A DNA stretch of 64,000 nucleotides from Diploscapter coronatus. Its lineage: Eukaryota; Nematoda; Chromadorea; Rhabditida; Rhabditidae. Both the position numbers and the translations under genes were made by a program. Each line of letters begins with the position of its first letter. Within the stretch, counting starts at the first letter, position 1. The stretch spans positions 5,293,201 to 5,357,200 of the forward strand of contig OZ038422.1 of NCBI GenBank assembly GCA_964036155.1, in the 5' to 3' direction. This document shows positions 1 through 10,058 of this stretch, piece after piece. The notes under the pieces are model-generated. The model was not told where the DNA came from. It was given only the letters and a program-made list of their open reading frames with translations, and did not search any database.

Positions 1-145
1 TTTCTGAATAATAAAATGAGATTTCGGTATTTCAAAAAATTATGTCAGTGAGCTTAGGAGAAGTAGGCGTTGTAACTACTATTTCGGATGATTGAACAAC
101 TTGCATTATATTGATTTCTGACAATTATTAAATTCTCAGGACGAT

Positions 146-288
146 ATGGAAGCCACTTCTAGCCACGAGAGCAGATCCTCTAGTCGATTCAGTCCCGACA
201 CTTCCGAAGCTCCCCAACCGTCGTACATTCACGCCTCTGCCCTCTTAGCGACAAGCAGCAATCCAAATTCAAGGAAACGAAAATGTGG

Positions 289-324
<36 letters not shown>

Positions 325-717
325 ATCTTTCAATGCTAAAAATGTTGTCGCATAAAATTAAAAAATAAAATGCTAAAATTCTCTTGGAATTATTATTGCA
401 GTACGATTTTATTTTTCGTGTATTTTTTGTCCTTTCCATATTTTCATAATTGAACACTTTTTTAGAAACGTCCGTTTCCGAGGCTCACGCTGCTCAAAGT
501 TCGAGTTATTTGGACGAGAAAACTGCCAAGGAACATGCCGGAAATTTGGGTAATTTTATTTGAATAACTAAGAATTTCAAATTCAAAATTGTCAGCCTCA
601 ACTCTGGTCTCCCTTTGTGGATCTCTTGAATCGAAAAAGGCGGGAAGCTCTGCAGAAATCTGTCTCGGAATGAGCGAGCTCATACAGAAATCCATCAAGA
701 AATTGTACGATGTCTAG
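146..717 (+). CDS. Unrecognised Ser-rich protein, three exons, possibly 5'-incomplete
   Basis: Exons 146-287, 466-549 and 596-717 join in frame (GT donors, TAG and CAG acceptors) and end at TAG. The first ATG follows a CAG acceptor at 137-139 by six bases. That acceptor may receive a spliced leader, or an earlier exon may lie outside the window; the frame stays open back to it. The product is about 115 residues: a Ser/Thr-rich first half with a short basic patch (RKRK), then an Ala/Ser/Leu-rich tail with likely helices (LIQKSIKKLYDV at the C-terminus). No known domain is visible and no function is proposed. The intron after exon 1 opens with a run of over 25 T. Confidence 0.55.
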
Positions 718-1053
718 TCTAATTATTTGGTTTTATTCATTGATTGAAATTAAAATTTTACTAATAATTATCCAACAGCAATAATTAAGACTTTGAAAGA
801 AAAAGCCTAATCACACGGAAATCATGAATGTTAAAATGGGGAAAATGTAAATTCAACTTCAAATGAAGTTCCAATCGTTAAATTTTTAAGATATAAATTG
901 TGTAAAAAATTATCTTTATCTTCCAAATTTAAAAAATCTAGATCGAAAAATAGCAGGATTTACAATTTGAGTACTAGAGAAAATGGAAGGTAGAATGTCC
1001 TACATGAGATCATAGAAAATTTTTAGCAGTTTGAAATGAGGTTCAAAGATAAA

Positions 1054-1325
1054 TTAGAAATGCATGATGATGATGTTTTTATTGAATTGTGGATGGATTT
1101 GATGGTGATTCTGATAGACGTGCGTGGGCGGGTATTGATAGAGATCATTCTGATTCTTGTCCTTCCCGCCCTGATCGATTTCCTCCTGCAGTTTCTTGCT
1201 GTTCTCGATAATTGATCTACCACAAACTGCCCCAGCCACTAAAATTAAAATCATTCCGGGAAAAGTCAGAAAATGATTATTTTACCGTAGACGAGCACCC
1301 CAATGGGACTAAGAAGCGGGAACAT
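1054..1325 (-). CDS. Small single-pass membrane peptide (74 aa), two exons
   Basis: Exon 1 is 1286-1325 (13 codons plus one base) and exon 2 is 1054-1238; the intron has a GTAAAA donor and TTTTAG acceptor and the phases agree. A TTTTCAG acceptor lies about 30 bases upstream of the ATG, suiting a trans-spliced leader. The N-terminus (FPLLSPIGVLVYVAGAVCG) is a hydrophobic segment without charge, likely a signal anchor. It is followed by a Lys/Glu-rich stretch (SKKLQEEIDQGGKDKNQ) and a His/Gln/Asn-rich tail. I do not recognise the family; very short one-TM proteins of this kind are common in nematodes. Confidence 0.5.
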
Positions 1326-2337
1326 GTCAAAATTCGGAAGAATCCTTGAACTGAAAATCAGCTTCTAAAATTAGGATCATTTGAAAATCTCATGGAATCA
1401 TTTTATCAAAATATTCAAATAAAAAGTGGGGGTCTTGCCTCAATTTTCAGTACTATTCAATGTAAAAATGTCATGAAATTTGCATTGCGAAAATGAAAAA
1501 AAAACGAAATTGAAAACAATGAGGCAAATCGATTGAAAATGTTTAATTTGAGAGTCGATATCGAACGCATAAAATCGACTTATTCATGGATCGTCAAACA
1601 CTAGATGCAAGAGATCGTAAAATAGGAAAAGAGAAATGAATTGTTTATAGCTTTATCATAATATCAAAACAACAATTTCAAAACAAATCGAGGTTTTGAA
1701 CAATATATTTATATTCTAAAAATACTAGATCGATATTAGTTTTAAAGTTGAAAGCGAATTGTAACTTTCAGAATTTGGATAGGAAGGACCTATTAATCTT
1801 CTTCGCTTTGTCTTTTCAGACTTCTACCGATATTTTCATTTCCTTTCAGACGCCTTCTCTATTTTTTCAACGTTACAAATCGAGACTCAATTTATTCTAT
1901 TTCATACCACGCTCAATTTCCGCTAAAACATTACAGAATGTTTTATCAGGAATCACGATTCTTTCTTTGGATTGTGCTCTCTGATTAATTCTAATGTATT
2001 AAAGTATTCCAAATCTGAATTGTATTTTTACACATTTTATCGAAACTAAAATACTGATTATTGATACCAGTGAGATGCATCTATAAACAATAACTTCAAG
2101 ATAATGTATCTTCATAGTTCTTTCAATGTTTATACTCAACTAACGAGTCAATAATTTATTTATTTGTCCTTGATAGTGTTCGTTTCGGCTGCTACTTTTG
2201 CGAACATAATTTTATAATTACCTTTTATCAAACTAAATTTTAGATTTTAAAAATCAAAATTATGCAATAGAATAGTCTAAAAATATAAATGAAATCTATA
2301 GTTGTAATGATTCAATTTGGAAATATTGGTATTGTTT
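1326..2337. other. Intergenic, no gene seen
   Basis: AT-rich sequence between the small membrane peptide gene and the repeat at 2338. Open frames here (for example 1748-1984) lack splice context and protein-like composition. Confidence 0.5.
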
Positions 2338-2574
2338 ACTGGGTTATTAGTATACACAGTAAAACCGAATTTATACTCAGGGAGAACAGAATTACTTTAT
2401 TCGACTTCAAATAAGATAAGACAATTAACCAGGGAAGTAGGGTAGCACAAAATAGAAAAAAAATAGGGTTTTACCCTAAGGTGACGGGTCGTCTAATTCG
2501 GCACCAATTTACTGAGTTAGTTAGTATACACAGTAAAACCGAAATAGCCTCAGGGAGAATCAATTACTTTATTT
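2338..2574 (-). repeat. Direct repeat pair, possible LTR-retroelement relic
   Basis: Two direct copies of about 65 bp (2338-2400 and 2508-2574) share TTAGTATACACAGTAAAACC, CAGGGAGAA and ATTACTTTAT. Read on the minus strand, the upstream copy is followed almost at once by TGGTGCCGAATTAGACGACC, which resembles a tRNA primer-binding site just inside a 5' LTR. Only about 100 bp separate the copies, so any internal coding region is gone. The retroelement origin is inferred; the duplication itself is plain. Confidence 0.4.
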
Positions 2575-3315
2575 CTTGGGAGCAACACGAAACAATAACT
2601 GATGCGCGTGAGAGCAAAAGATAAGAAGTGAGTAGTGAGCGAGATAGAGAGAGGCATTAGAGAAGGTATGAGAGAAGGCGGGCCAAATCTGTTGGCTCGG
2701 ATTGGATCTCGTTCACGATACCAAGGATTTATTCAAGAATTATCAAGAGCAAAATAAACCCTAAGCCAGTCAAGGGGCTGAGCTTTTTCATCACCACGAA
2801 AGCGAGAGACAAAACGTGAAAGAGAAAAGAAAACCATGCTGCAGAGATGGTATAGCATGGTAAAAAGGTGCAGATCAAAATATAAAGGGTGTGCGCATTC
2901 GCACAAATTTAGACCATTAATCTATTTATTCATTAGCCAATTTCCTTGTCTTGGTAAACGTCATCTTTCTAAATTTGAAATAATGTGGAAAATAGTTGAC
3001 AACGTTAATACAAATCCTTATCTTTAATTAGTGTTCGCATAGCGAAATAATAAATATAATTTCTTCAAATATTCATCTTGTTTTAGTTATCACAAATTTA
3101 GATTGTGATTTTCATGGCCGATTTATGCGGCCAAAATACGATGAAGAAGTGGATTCCTAAAATCGATAATAAAGCTTGATTGTCAAATCTTCGAAAGGAG
3201 GCGAGTAAAATGGCAAAATGCTTGCGCAGAAAAAAAAATTGTGAATAATGGGCAATAAATAGATAACAGAAAGGAAAAGAGATTGAACGGAAGAGGAAAA
3301 TATAGAAAGGTAGAT
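2575..3315. other. Intergenic, no gene seen
   Basis: Purine-rich (GAGA, AAGA) in the first 250 bp, which may be the body of the LTR-like repeat, then AT-rich. No exon chain is visible. Confidence 0.4.
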
Positions 3316-3664
3316 CAGCAACTGGGTCCGTATTAAAATCGATTCGGTTAACTTCAGCCCAACCATCTGGAGTCTCTTCAGCAATATCGCTCTATTTTTC
3401 GTCCCAGCCTGAAAAGTTGATTGGACTGAGATGCGCGAAATAGTGTATGAAATTGAGAGGGATCTCGACCAACATTGAGGGACAACTGCTCCCCAATATC
3501 AGTTCGATTGAGCTTCGCATTTTCCTTCCTCTTCGTCATACGATTTTAGTTAGACTGAACTCAGCCCAATCGACTTTTCATATTAGGGCGAAAAAAGCGA
3601 GATTGCTGAAGAGACTCCAGGCAGTTAGGCTGAGGTCAGCCGAATAGACTTTAATACGGGTCCT
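3316..3664. mobile_element. Foldback / MITE-like element, arms about 115 bp
   Basis: The left arm (3316-3435) and right arm (3541-3664) are imperfect reverse complements. Shared blocks include GGAGTCTCTTCAGCAAT on the left and ATTGCTGAAGAGACTCC on the right, and the outer ends pair as GGGTCCGTATT against AATACGGGTCC. The centre is about 100 bp. No transposase is present, so this is a non-autonomous palindromic element. I see no clear target-site duplication. Confidence 0.7.
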
Positions 3665-4151
3665 GGACAGAAAAGGGTAACGTGGATTTCTTTGTCGAAG
3701 AAATAAATAAATTTGTAAATCTAACTATACACAAAATATGCACATATATTAAAACATTTAAAATTATCCGAACATGCTAAAGATGTCTCTTATTAATTTT
3801 TCATAAATTCAGCTGCATGGCGAATTGAACGTATTAGAACTTCCAAACCCAAACTATTCAGCAACATGGTTTTATATTGGAGAATTTTATTATTTCTTTA
3901 CTTCCTCATGGAGGCGAAACTAGGACTTATGTAAAACATAGTTTGCGGAATTTAAAATTAAATTGTGTTGGAAATTTAATAAATCACTACACAGAATTTA
4001 TTACATGATAATACGCACCTAAAAAAATAAGAATTAAATTTGTCGTAAATTTTCTTTCCATAATTAAAGCTTCAAAAACTATTCCAAGAAGGAAAGAAAC
4101 ATAATTAACATTTCATACACATTCAATTTCAAGCAGTGTTCGCTCTACTTG
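3665..4151. other. Upstream region of the srh-type receptor gene
   Basis: AT-rich, no ORF worth keeping. It separates the foldback element from the receptor's start codon and probably contains its promoter. Confidence 0.4.
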
Positions 4152-5900
4152 ATGTACATGAATGCGACTAATACACTTGCTCGACCTACCAAATATCTCG
4201 CTACAATTCATTCATTTACAGGTTCGAATTTTAGGAATGAATTTTCCATGATACACTATTTTAGGAATAAGTTTACTACTCCATTTTATTGCTATTTACT
4301 GCATTTTGTACAGAGCGCCTCAGTTCGCTGCTAAATGTTCGAAATTGCTGCTCAACCATGTCGTCACGTAATTTTTCATCTAAATGCGCTTGAAAAGCTC
4401 GTAATTTAGCGGTTTATTTTCCGAATTCATCCTATGCAGCACAGCTTCGATCGTCCTGCTCTTCCCAGCTCCTGCCATTTCAATGAATGGAATTCTGCAA
4501 TACTTCCAAGTAGATGCCATCATTCAGCTGAGCGTTTTTGCAATGTCATTAGCATGTGGGCAAATTATTATCGTGGAGTGATAACAATCAATGCAGATTT
4601 TTTACTTAAATCCAAATTGTCTTGTATATATAATCAGAGTAATGTTCAATATTTTATTGATAGTTCAAACACAGGTCGCTTTCTAAAATGCTCAATTTCG
4701 AAAAAAGAATATAAATTTATTTTCGATAAATAATAGGGTTGTTCTGAGTTTTGATTTCGAAAATTCGGAATCGGAGTTAAACATTTTTCACGAGACAATC
4801 GAAATCGGAGTTGAAATTTTCGATGACCCATAATCGGAGTCGGAAAGCAAACTCTTATGAAGCTCGAAAACGAAGTTTCTTTTTATTTTCCAAGGCGATA
4901 TTCCGAACAGTCCTGCTAAAAAGAGCACATAAAATCGCTGGAATTTCAGTGACGTGCAACAGCATCGTCGCGATTTACGTAAACCGATTCATTTCAGTCT
5001 GCCCCTATAAAAATTGGTTGAGAGTAGGGTAAACATTTGTGCAAGTATTAAATGGCCATTTCAGATTTTTCATAGCAATTTGGTTAAATATGGACTAGCT
5101 TCGATATTATATCTAGTTCCATTCGGGTTTACTCCACTGCTTATTTATTTTACCGTCCCTGATCAGAACTTGGCGAAAGCTGAAGCTATCACAGTACTCT
5201 CTTTCTTGTCTAAAATTCGAACCTCTTTCGAATTTAGAAATATTCTGACTGCTACAATCCAATGATAGAAGATCCTTCGACGATAGCCTTTTCCTATGAA
5301 ATTTCTGGACGATGGCCATTTTGGTTCAGTGAATTGTTCAGCGTTTTCTACGTTGCTACTGCAGTTTCGGTGACACTGATTTGTGGCTTTTACGCGCATC
5401 GATTTCTGATGAGGTCGAATAATTTGTCAGACAGAACTAAGCGAGCACAAATGAGAGCTTCGATCACGATAACTATTCAAGTAAGCTATAGGTTTTCATT
5501 AAAAACTGATACTCTGATGATGAAAATCAATCTCGTTGTTTTATCTCAAGAAAAGAATAGACACGAAGCGATGCTTCAATGCTCTGATGAACCTTCTAGA
5601 ATTTTTATTCGGCAAAAATATTTCATCTTAAAAAATACTCTTTCAGATAATAGTTCATATGACAGTGCTCGGCATTCCGTTGATTATCATTTTGGCTCTA
5701 ATGTACATGAAAGTCTGTTGTCCTGGTAACGCTCATTTCCAACATCCGAATTGAATTTGACGATGAAATGATGGAATTTAGATATTTTGAATGTGCTCTG
5801 TTTCATGATATCAATATCGAACAGCTGTGGAGTGATAGTGATGCTTTTAACGACTAACAGTTATCGGAAAGCAACAATTGAAATGATCCGATATGGTTAG
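4152..5900 (+). CDS. Serpentine receptor, class H-like (srh) chemoreceptor
   Basis: Eight exons (4152-4221, 4265-4367, 4410-4555, 4950-5023, 5065-5193, 5238-5480, 5647-5725, 5782-5900) join in phase to give 320 residues, a normal length for the family. The N-terminus (NATNTLARPTKYLATIHSFT) runs into TM1 (ISLLLHFIAIYCILY). The pattern Gln ... Asn-Arg in TM3 (QLSVFAMSLA ... AIYVNRF) has the family spacing. TM5 (FSELFSVFYVATAVSVTLIC), a basic loop (DRTKRAQMRASI), TM6 (IIVHMTVLGIPLIIILALMY) and TM7 (SNSCGVIVMLLTTNSYRK) follow. Such receptors sit in the plasma or ciliary membrane of chemosensory neurons and signal through G proteins; the ligand is unknown. The 394-bp intron 4556-4949 starts at a weak donor (GTGGGC); a reading through it stops soon, so the splice is needed. 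It appears intact. Confidence 0.87.
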
Positions 5901-6745
5901 AAGATAAAATTAGCATAAAATGCCATCGTGTATTTTCAGCAAAGTGGCATAAAAATTGAATGCATCGAAAGTTGCACAAATTAATAACCTCGTTCATTAT
6001 CGTGTGCAATTTATCGTGAAAATTCATCATTACCTGTTCCTTTTCAACGCGAATAAACTATTCATAGCTTTTGAGACTGTTCGAGTGCTCTAATAGTGAG
6101 AAATAGTCGAAACCTCTTATGAATAATCATAGAAAAGGCGAAAAATATGTGGATAATGAGAGGCGTTGATGACAAATTGTGTATTAACGAGGTTTATAAT
6201 TCTTGAAGCATCATTTTCATGCCACTTCGCTGGAGAAAACGATATATATATATTTTTTTTTAATTTTAGTCTTTCTCATCTTCAATCGGAATTTCAATCC
6301 CTGCACTACAAGAAAGTTCACAGTCAGTGATAATTCGAAGAGTTTTATCGCAAACGAGCTCAACAACTCGAAGCAAAATCTGCAAATACCTCGCATATTA
6401 ATTTTTTCTGTCGAATAATTTGATATTGAAATAAAATTTGAACAAGACATGAAACAATCGAAAGCGAATAACGCCTGAAGAGGGCTATTTTGGATTTATC
6501 TCTATTTGACAATTCATAAATTATAATATTTAATTTACTTGAATCAGCATAAAATTTGTGATGACTGACGAATTTGGGTAAAAATGTTCATAACTTCATA
6601 ACCGTATGATTGATTTTAAGATTAAATGAGATATGTGTGTACATCCTGTGAAACTCGGAGAACAATTTGAAAAATAGTAAATGCATAAATATTTCAATTG
6701 TCATGATGCTTGATTTGTTTCGAATAATATTATCTGGAAAAGTAG
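5901..6745. other. Intergenic between convergent genes
   Basis: Between the 3' ends of the receptor (+) and the nuclear-looking gene (-). AT-rich with a short TATATA / poly-T tract near 6240. No gene seen. Confidence 0.5.
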
Positions 6746-9043
6746 CTAATACCAGTTGGCCTCTTTAGCTCGAACATCCACATTGAGCATGTGAGCGTGC
6801 TCTTCTGCGTTCATGAATCGAAAACTGCACTTCTTCTTGTTCTGACGACGCATCGGGGATTCTCGTCTAAAATTTAGAATTGCAAAGATAATCTTTTTTT
6901 AAAAATACTTCTATTAAATTCTGAATAATATCCATCAAAGATTCGAATTTAAAATTTAAAAAGACGAAGAAAAGAATCAAGTTTTAGGATTTCAGAGCCA
7001 GACATTAGAAGAGCTTCAAAGACTTTCACTTTTCCTTGATTCCGACATCAAAATTGAATGCGTGCTTTCATAGTTCAAAACTTACAGCAATTCATTTAGA
7101 ATCGTCCTGACCAGCACTGTCCAGATCTGCGAAGAGATCTTCATTTCATCCGTGTATCCCATTTCAACGGCGTGAGGGAACAGCTTGATCGATCGAATAA
7201 TGCCAACTAAATTTGTGACCGTTTGCCCGGTGAAATTATCTCGTAAGATTTTGGCTGTTGCAAAATCTTCCAAATATCTGTAAGCGAGAAAATAGGAAAA
7301 CTATCGGAGAAAATTCATATTTAAAAAAATGGCAAAATTAAATTAAATTCTCACGTGTGATCTTGTCCGATACAGTAGGCGGAAAGCGAATTGTGTCGCC
7401 GCGATTCTTCCTACTCAGCGTGTATTTTCTATCGCAATTGAATGGGATGATCTGAAAAGTGTGATCTCAGAAATGTTTTGCGAATTGTTTCAACCTGATT
7501 AAGGATAGAGACAAGCACTTTTCGAATGACATCGGTAATTCTCTGGAAAATGGAACTCTGATTTTGCGTCGCTTCAATGATGGCTGCTCGAATGTTGCCC
7601 ATTCGCAAGTCGGGATGCACGATAACCATGTCGTCCATTCGTGCGTCTAAAATAAGATTTAGAACACAAATCTAAATAAATTGCCAGAGCGTAAAACTTG
7701 TCCTTAAAATTTCATATGTCTACGAGCAGATTTAAAAAGATACCTTGAATTGGTGTGAGGAAGTAGAAATGATAAGGATATCCTTCGAAGAGTTGTTTCC
7801 TCTTGTTCATTGGGGGTTCCTCATCGTCGCTGTCGTCTGCAGGCTTGATTTTGGACAGTTTCCGCTTCTTTGCGGTTCCATTAGTGACGATCGGTGTCGT
7901 TGTGGCTTCCTGGTGTCGTCTACTCGTTTGTGGGGTTTGATGCGAGGCTTTAGGAGATAGGCCTTTCTGAAAATCACGATACGAAAGATCTTAAAATACA
8001 ATTCAGTTGATAGCTAAAATTAGGAAGGAAAAACCGTAGCACAAAGCTTTTTGCACGATTCCTTTACTCTTTCGTTATTTATAGATAAAAGCACATTGTG
8101 AAGTCCAAATCACATATTTCTCGACTAACTTTCCCTTTTATCAGAACTTTCAAGACAGTAATTAATATTGGCATGAAATAAAAAGTAGACAAATGAATTA
8201 TCTCTGACAATATTTGGAAATCGCTTACGATGTAAATGATGAGTGCATTTCCACAAGAAGTGAATCGATCATGGAGCATACTGCGCATTGCGTCGTAGGC
8301 CATTTTCACATAGAATTCCGACTCGACTGGACCAAGGTTAGACGCCATCACGTCCTAGACGAGAGTATTTTTGCAGATAAATAAATAAAGAGTATTTTTA
8401 AATACAACTATCTCATAATCAGATACTTCAATATACTGTTTTCGAAAATGAAAAAAAAGAATTTCGCATTCATCAAGTTATACAAATTTCATAAACATAC
8501 CGCGAATTCGTGCAGATTCGCATCCCTATCCTTCAGTCCGCAAATCGTGAACACGAGTCTGTCATAGTCACTCAGCTGTGCACCGAGTCCAGAAGAGGAC
8601 GGCTCAGGTTTGGAGGGCATTGCGTTCGATGTATTATGAGAGGCATTCGGCCCGGCAGTGTTCGAAGTATGATTTGCATCTAATGAAAATAGAACTTATT
8701 TTGAAAATGCATTACATAGAATGCATCAAAATTAGTGCTCGAATTTTCACGATAAAAAATAAAACCGTCAGGGTTTCAATATCTGTGCAAGTTATTGAGA
8801 ATTTTCATCGATGATTCTGATACAGAGCATGAGTCTAAAACTGAACATCTTTTCATCCTAGCACAAAGCCGAGCACTAATTTCGATGTAGCTTGTAAAAG
8901 TTTATGTAAAACTAAAATATTCCCAAGATCGAGAAGCTTTAAATTTACTCACCAAATTGATATGCACCTGAGTTGGATGACATATCGGGAGCTTGATAAG
9001 CAAATAACGACGCCAAATTGGGGTAATCCTTGGGAGCTGACAT
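6746..9043 (-). CDS. Unrecognised, probably nuclear protein (379 aa), eight exons
   Basis: Exons from the 5' end: 8953-9043, 8501-8679, 8229-8354, 7744-7966, 7495-7646, 7355-7410, 7086-7277, 6746-6866. All phases agree and the chain ends in TAG. Residues 1-65 are Ser/Asn/Pro-rich. Residues 66-132 look like a folded helical module (LSDYDRLVFTICGLKDRD; FYVKMAYDAMRSMLHDRF). A nuclear localisation-like cluster, AKKRKLSK, lies near 164-171, followed by the acidic run DDSDDEE. A second conserved-looking block spans about 188-340 (YPYHFYFLTPIQDARMDD; FQRITDVIRKVLVSIL; YLEDFATAKILRDNFTGQ), and the C-terminus is basic (RRQNKKK). I cannot name the family; a chromatin or transcription role is only a guess. 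Exon 6 relies on a weak acceptor (GAGTAG at 7411-7416); the strong TTTTCAG at 7452 leads into a frame that does not fit exon 7. Confidence 0.72.
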
Positions 9044-10058
9044 CAATACTTCTGAAATCATTCATATAAAAGCAGGAGCAAACGTGTCCTCAAAAATGTA
9101 AGTTTTCAAAATTACGGAGTAATAAATATGAGATCAAATGAGCAAAATTATTCAAAACGAAGACAAAGCTGGGACGTAATAGCAACGAACAAATTCATTC
9201 AGTGAATTAAAAACTTCAGACAATAGAGACTAGCTACAAACAATATTATAGAGCGAAACGCTACAAAATAATTTTCAAAAGTAGCAGAAAGTTGAATGAA
9301 ATGAACAGCGAAAGAATGCAAAGGCAGGGCACATTATTGATTCTTCACACTCTAATCTGGGGATATTGAATAGAGCATTAGAAAAGATAGGGGAAAATGC
9401 GGGGTTTATGAAATTTCATAAATCTTAGAATTAATCTTCTCTCAATCGTCACTATAAAATCGTGAAAAGAAATTTTTTTTCTTTTAAATAGGATGTGTTT
9501 GTCGAAATTCTAAATAAGAAAGTAAAAACAAAAAAAGATACAAAAACGATGAAGAAAACGAGGAAAAACAATCAGTTTTCATATCCTCGAATGAAGACGC
9601 GCTAGCTTTAGGTTTGCAAATAAATAACCGCAATCGCGATTCAGTTTTGGTTGCCAATTTTGAAGATTGATGCGGGTACGGTTGGAAATTTTTAGAAAAA
9701 GTTGCAAGTCTGGCTAGTTTTACACTCGTTCAATAAACACTTGATAAAATGCGTTCGGCGGTTGATTTTTCGACATTTTCTTCGATTTTTAAAATTTCCC
9801 TTAAAATTTTAAACCTAAATGCTTCTTCTGGATTCTGACATGATTATTCGAGATTTCATGATAGGATGAGTTCACAACTTTCATTTTACTTGAATGCAGA
9901 ACTAACCCGAGAAATTTCATAAATTTCGAATTTATTTTGATCGTAAATCCGAGACAAAGAAAGTGACCCGAATAAAAACCAGTAAACAGATTGAATTAGA
10001 TGAAGTAGATGATATGCAATTGAAGTGAGGATGAAGGGAATTATTCATAATTCAAGCA
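9044..10058. promoter_or_regulatory. Divergent intergenic region
   Basis: About 1 kb between the start codons of two divergent genes, so it should carry both promoters. It is AT-rich, with no ORF of note and no motif I can name. A TTTCAG acceptor at 9052-9057 lies just upstream of the minus-strand start and could take a spliced leader. Confidence 0.4.

Noticed and set aside
4811..5032. Plus frame upstream of the receptor's fourth exon
   Set aside because: Only the last 74 bp (from 4950) is a true exon; the frame before it is intron sequence.
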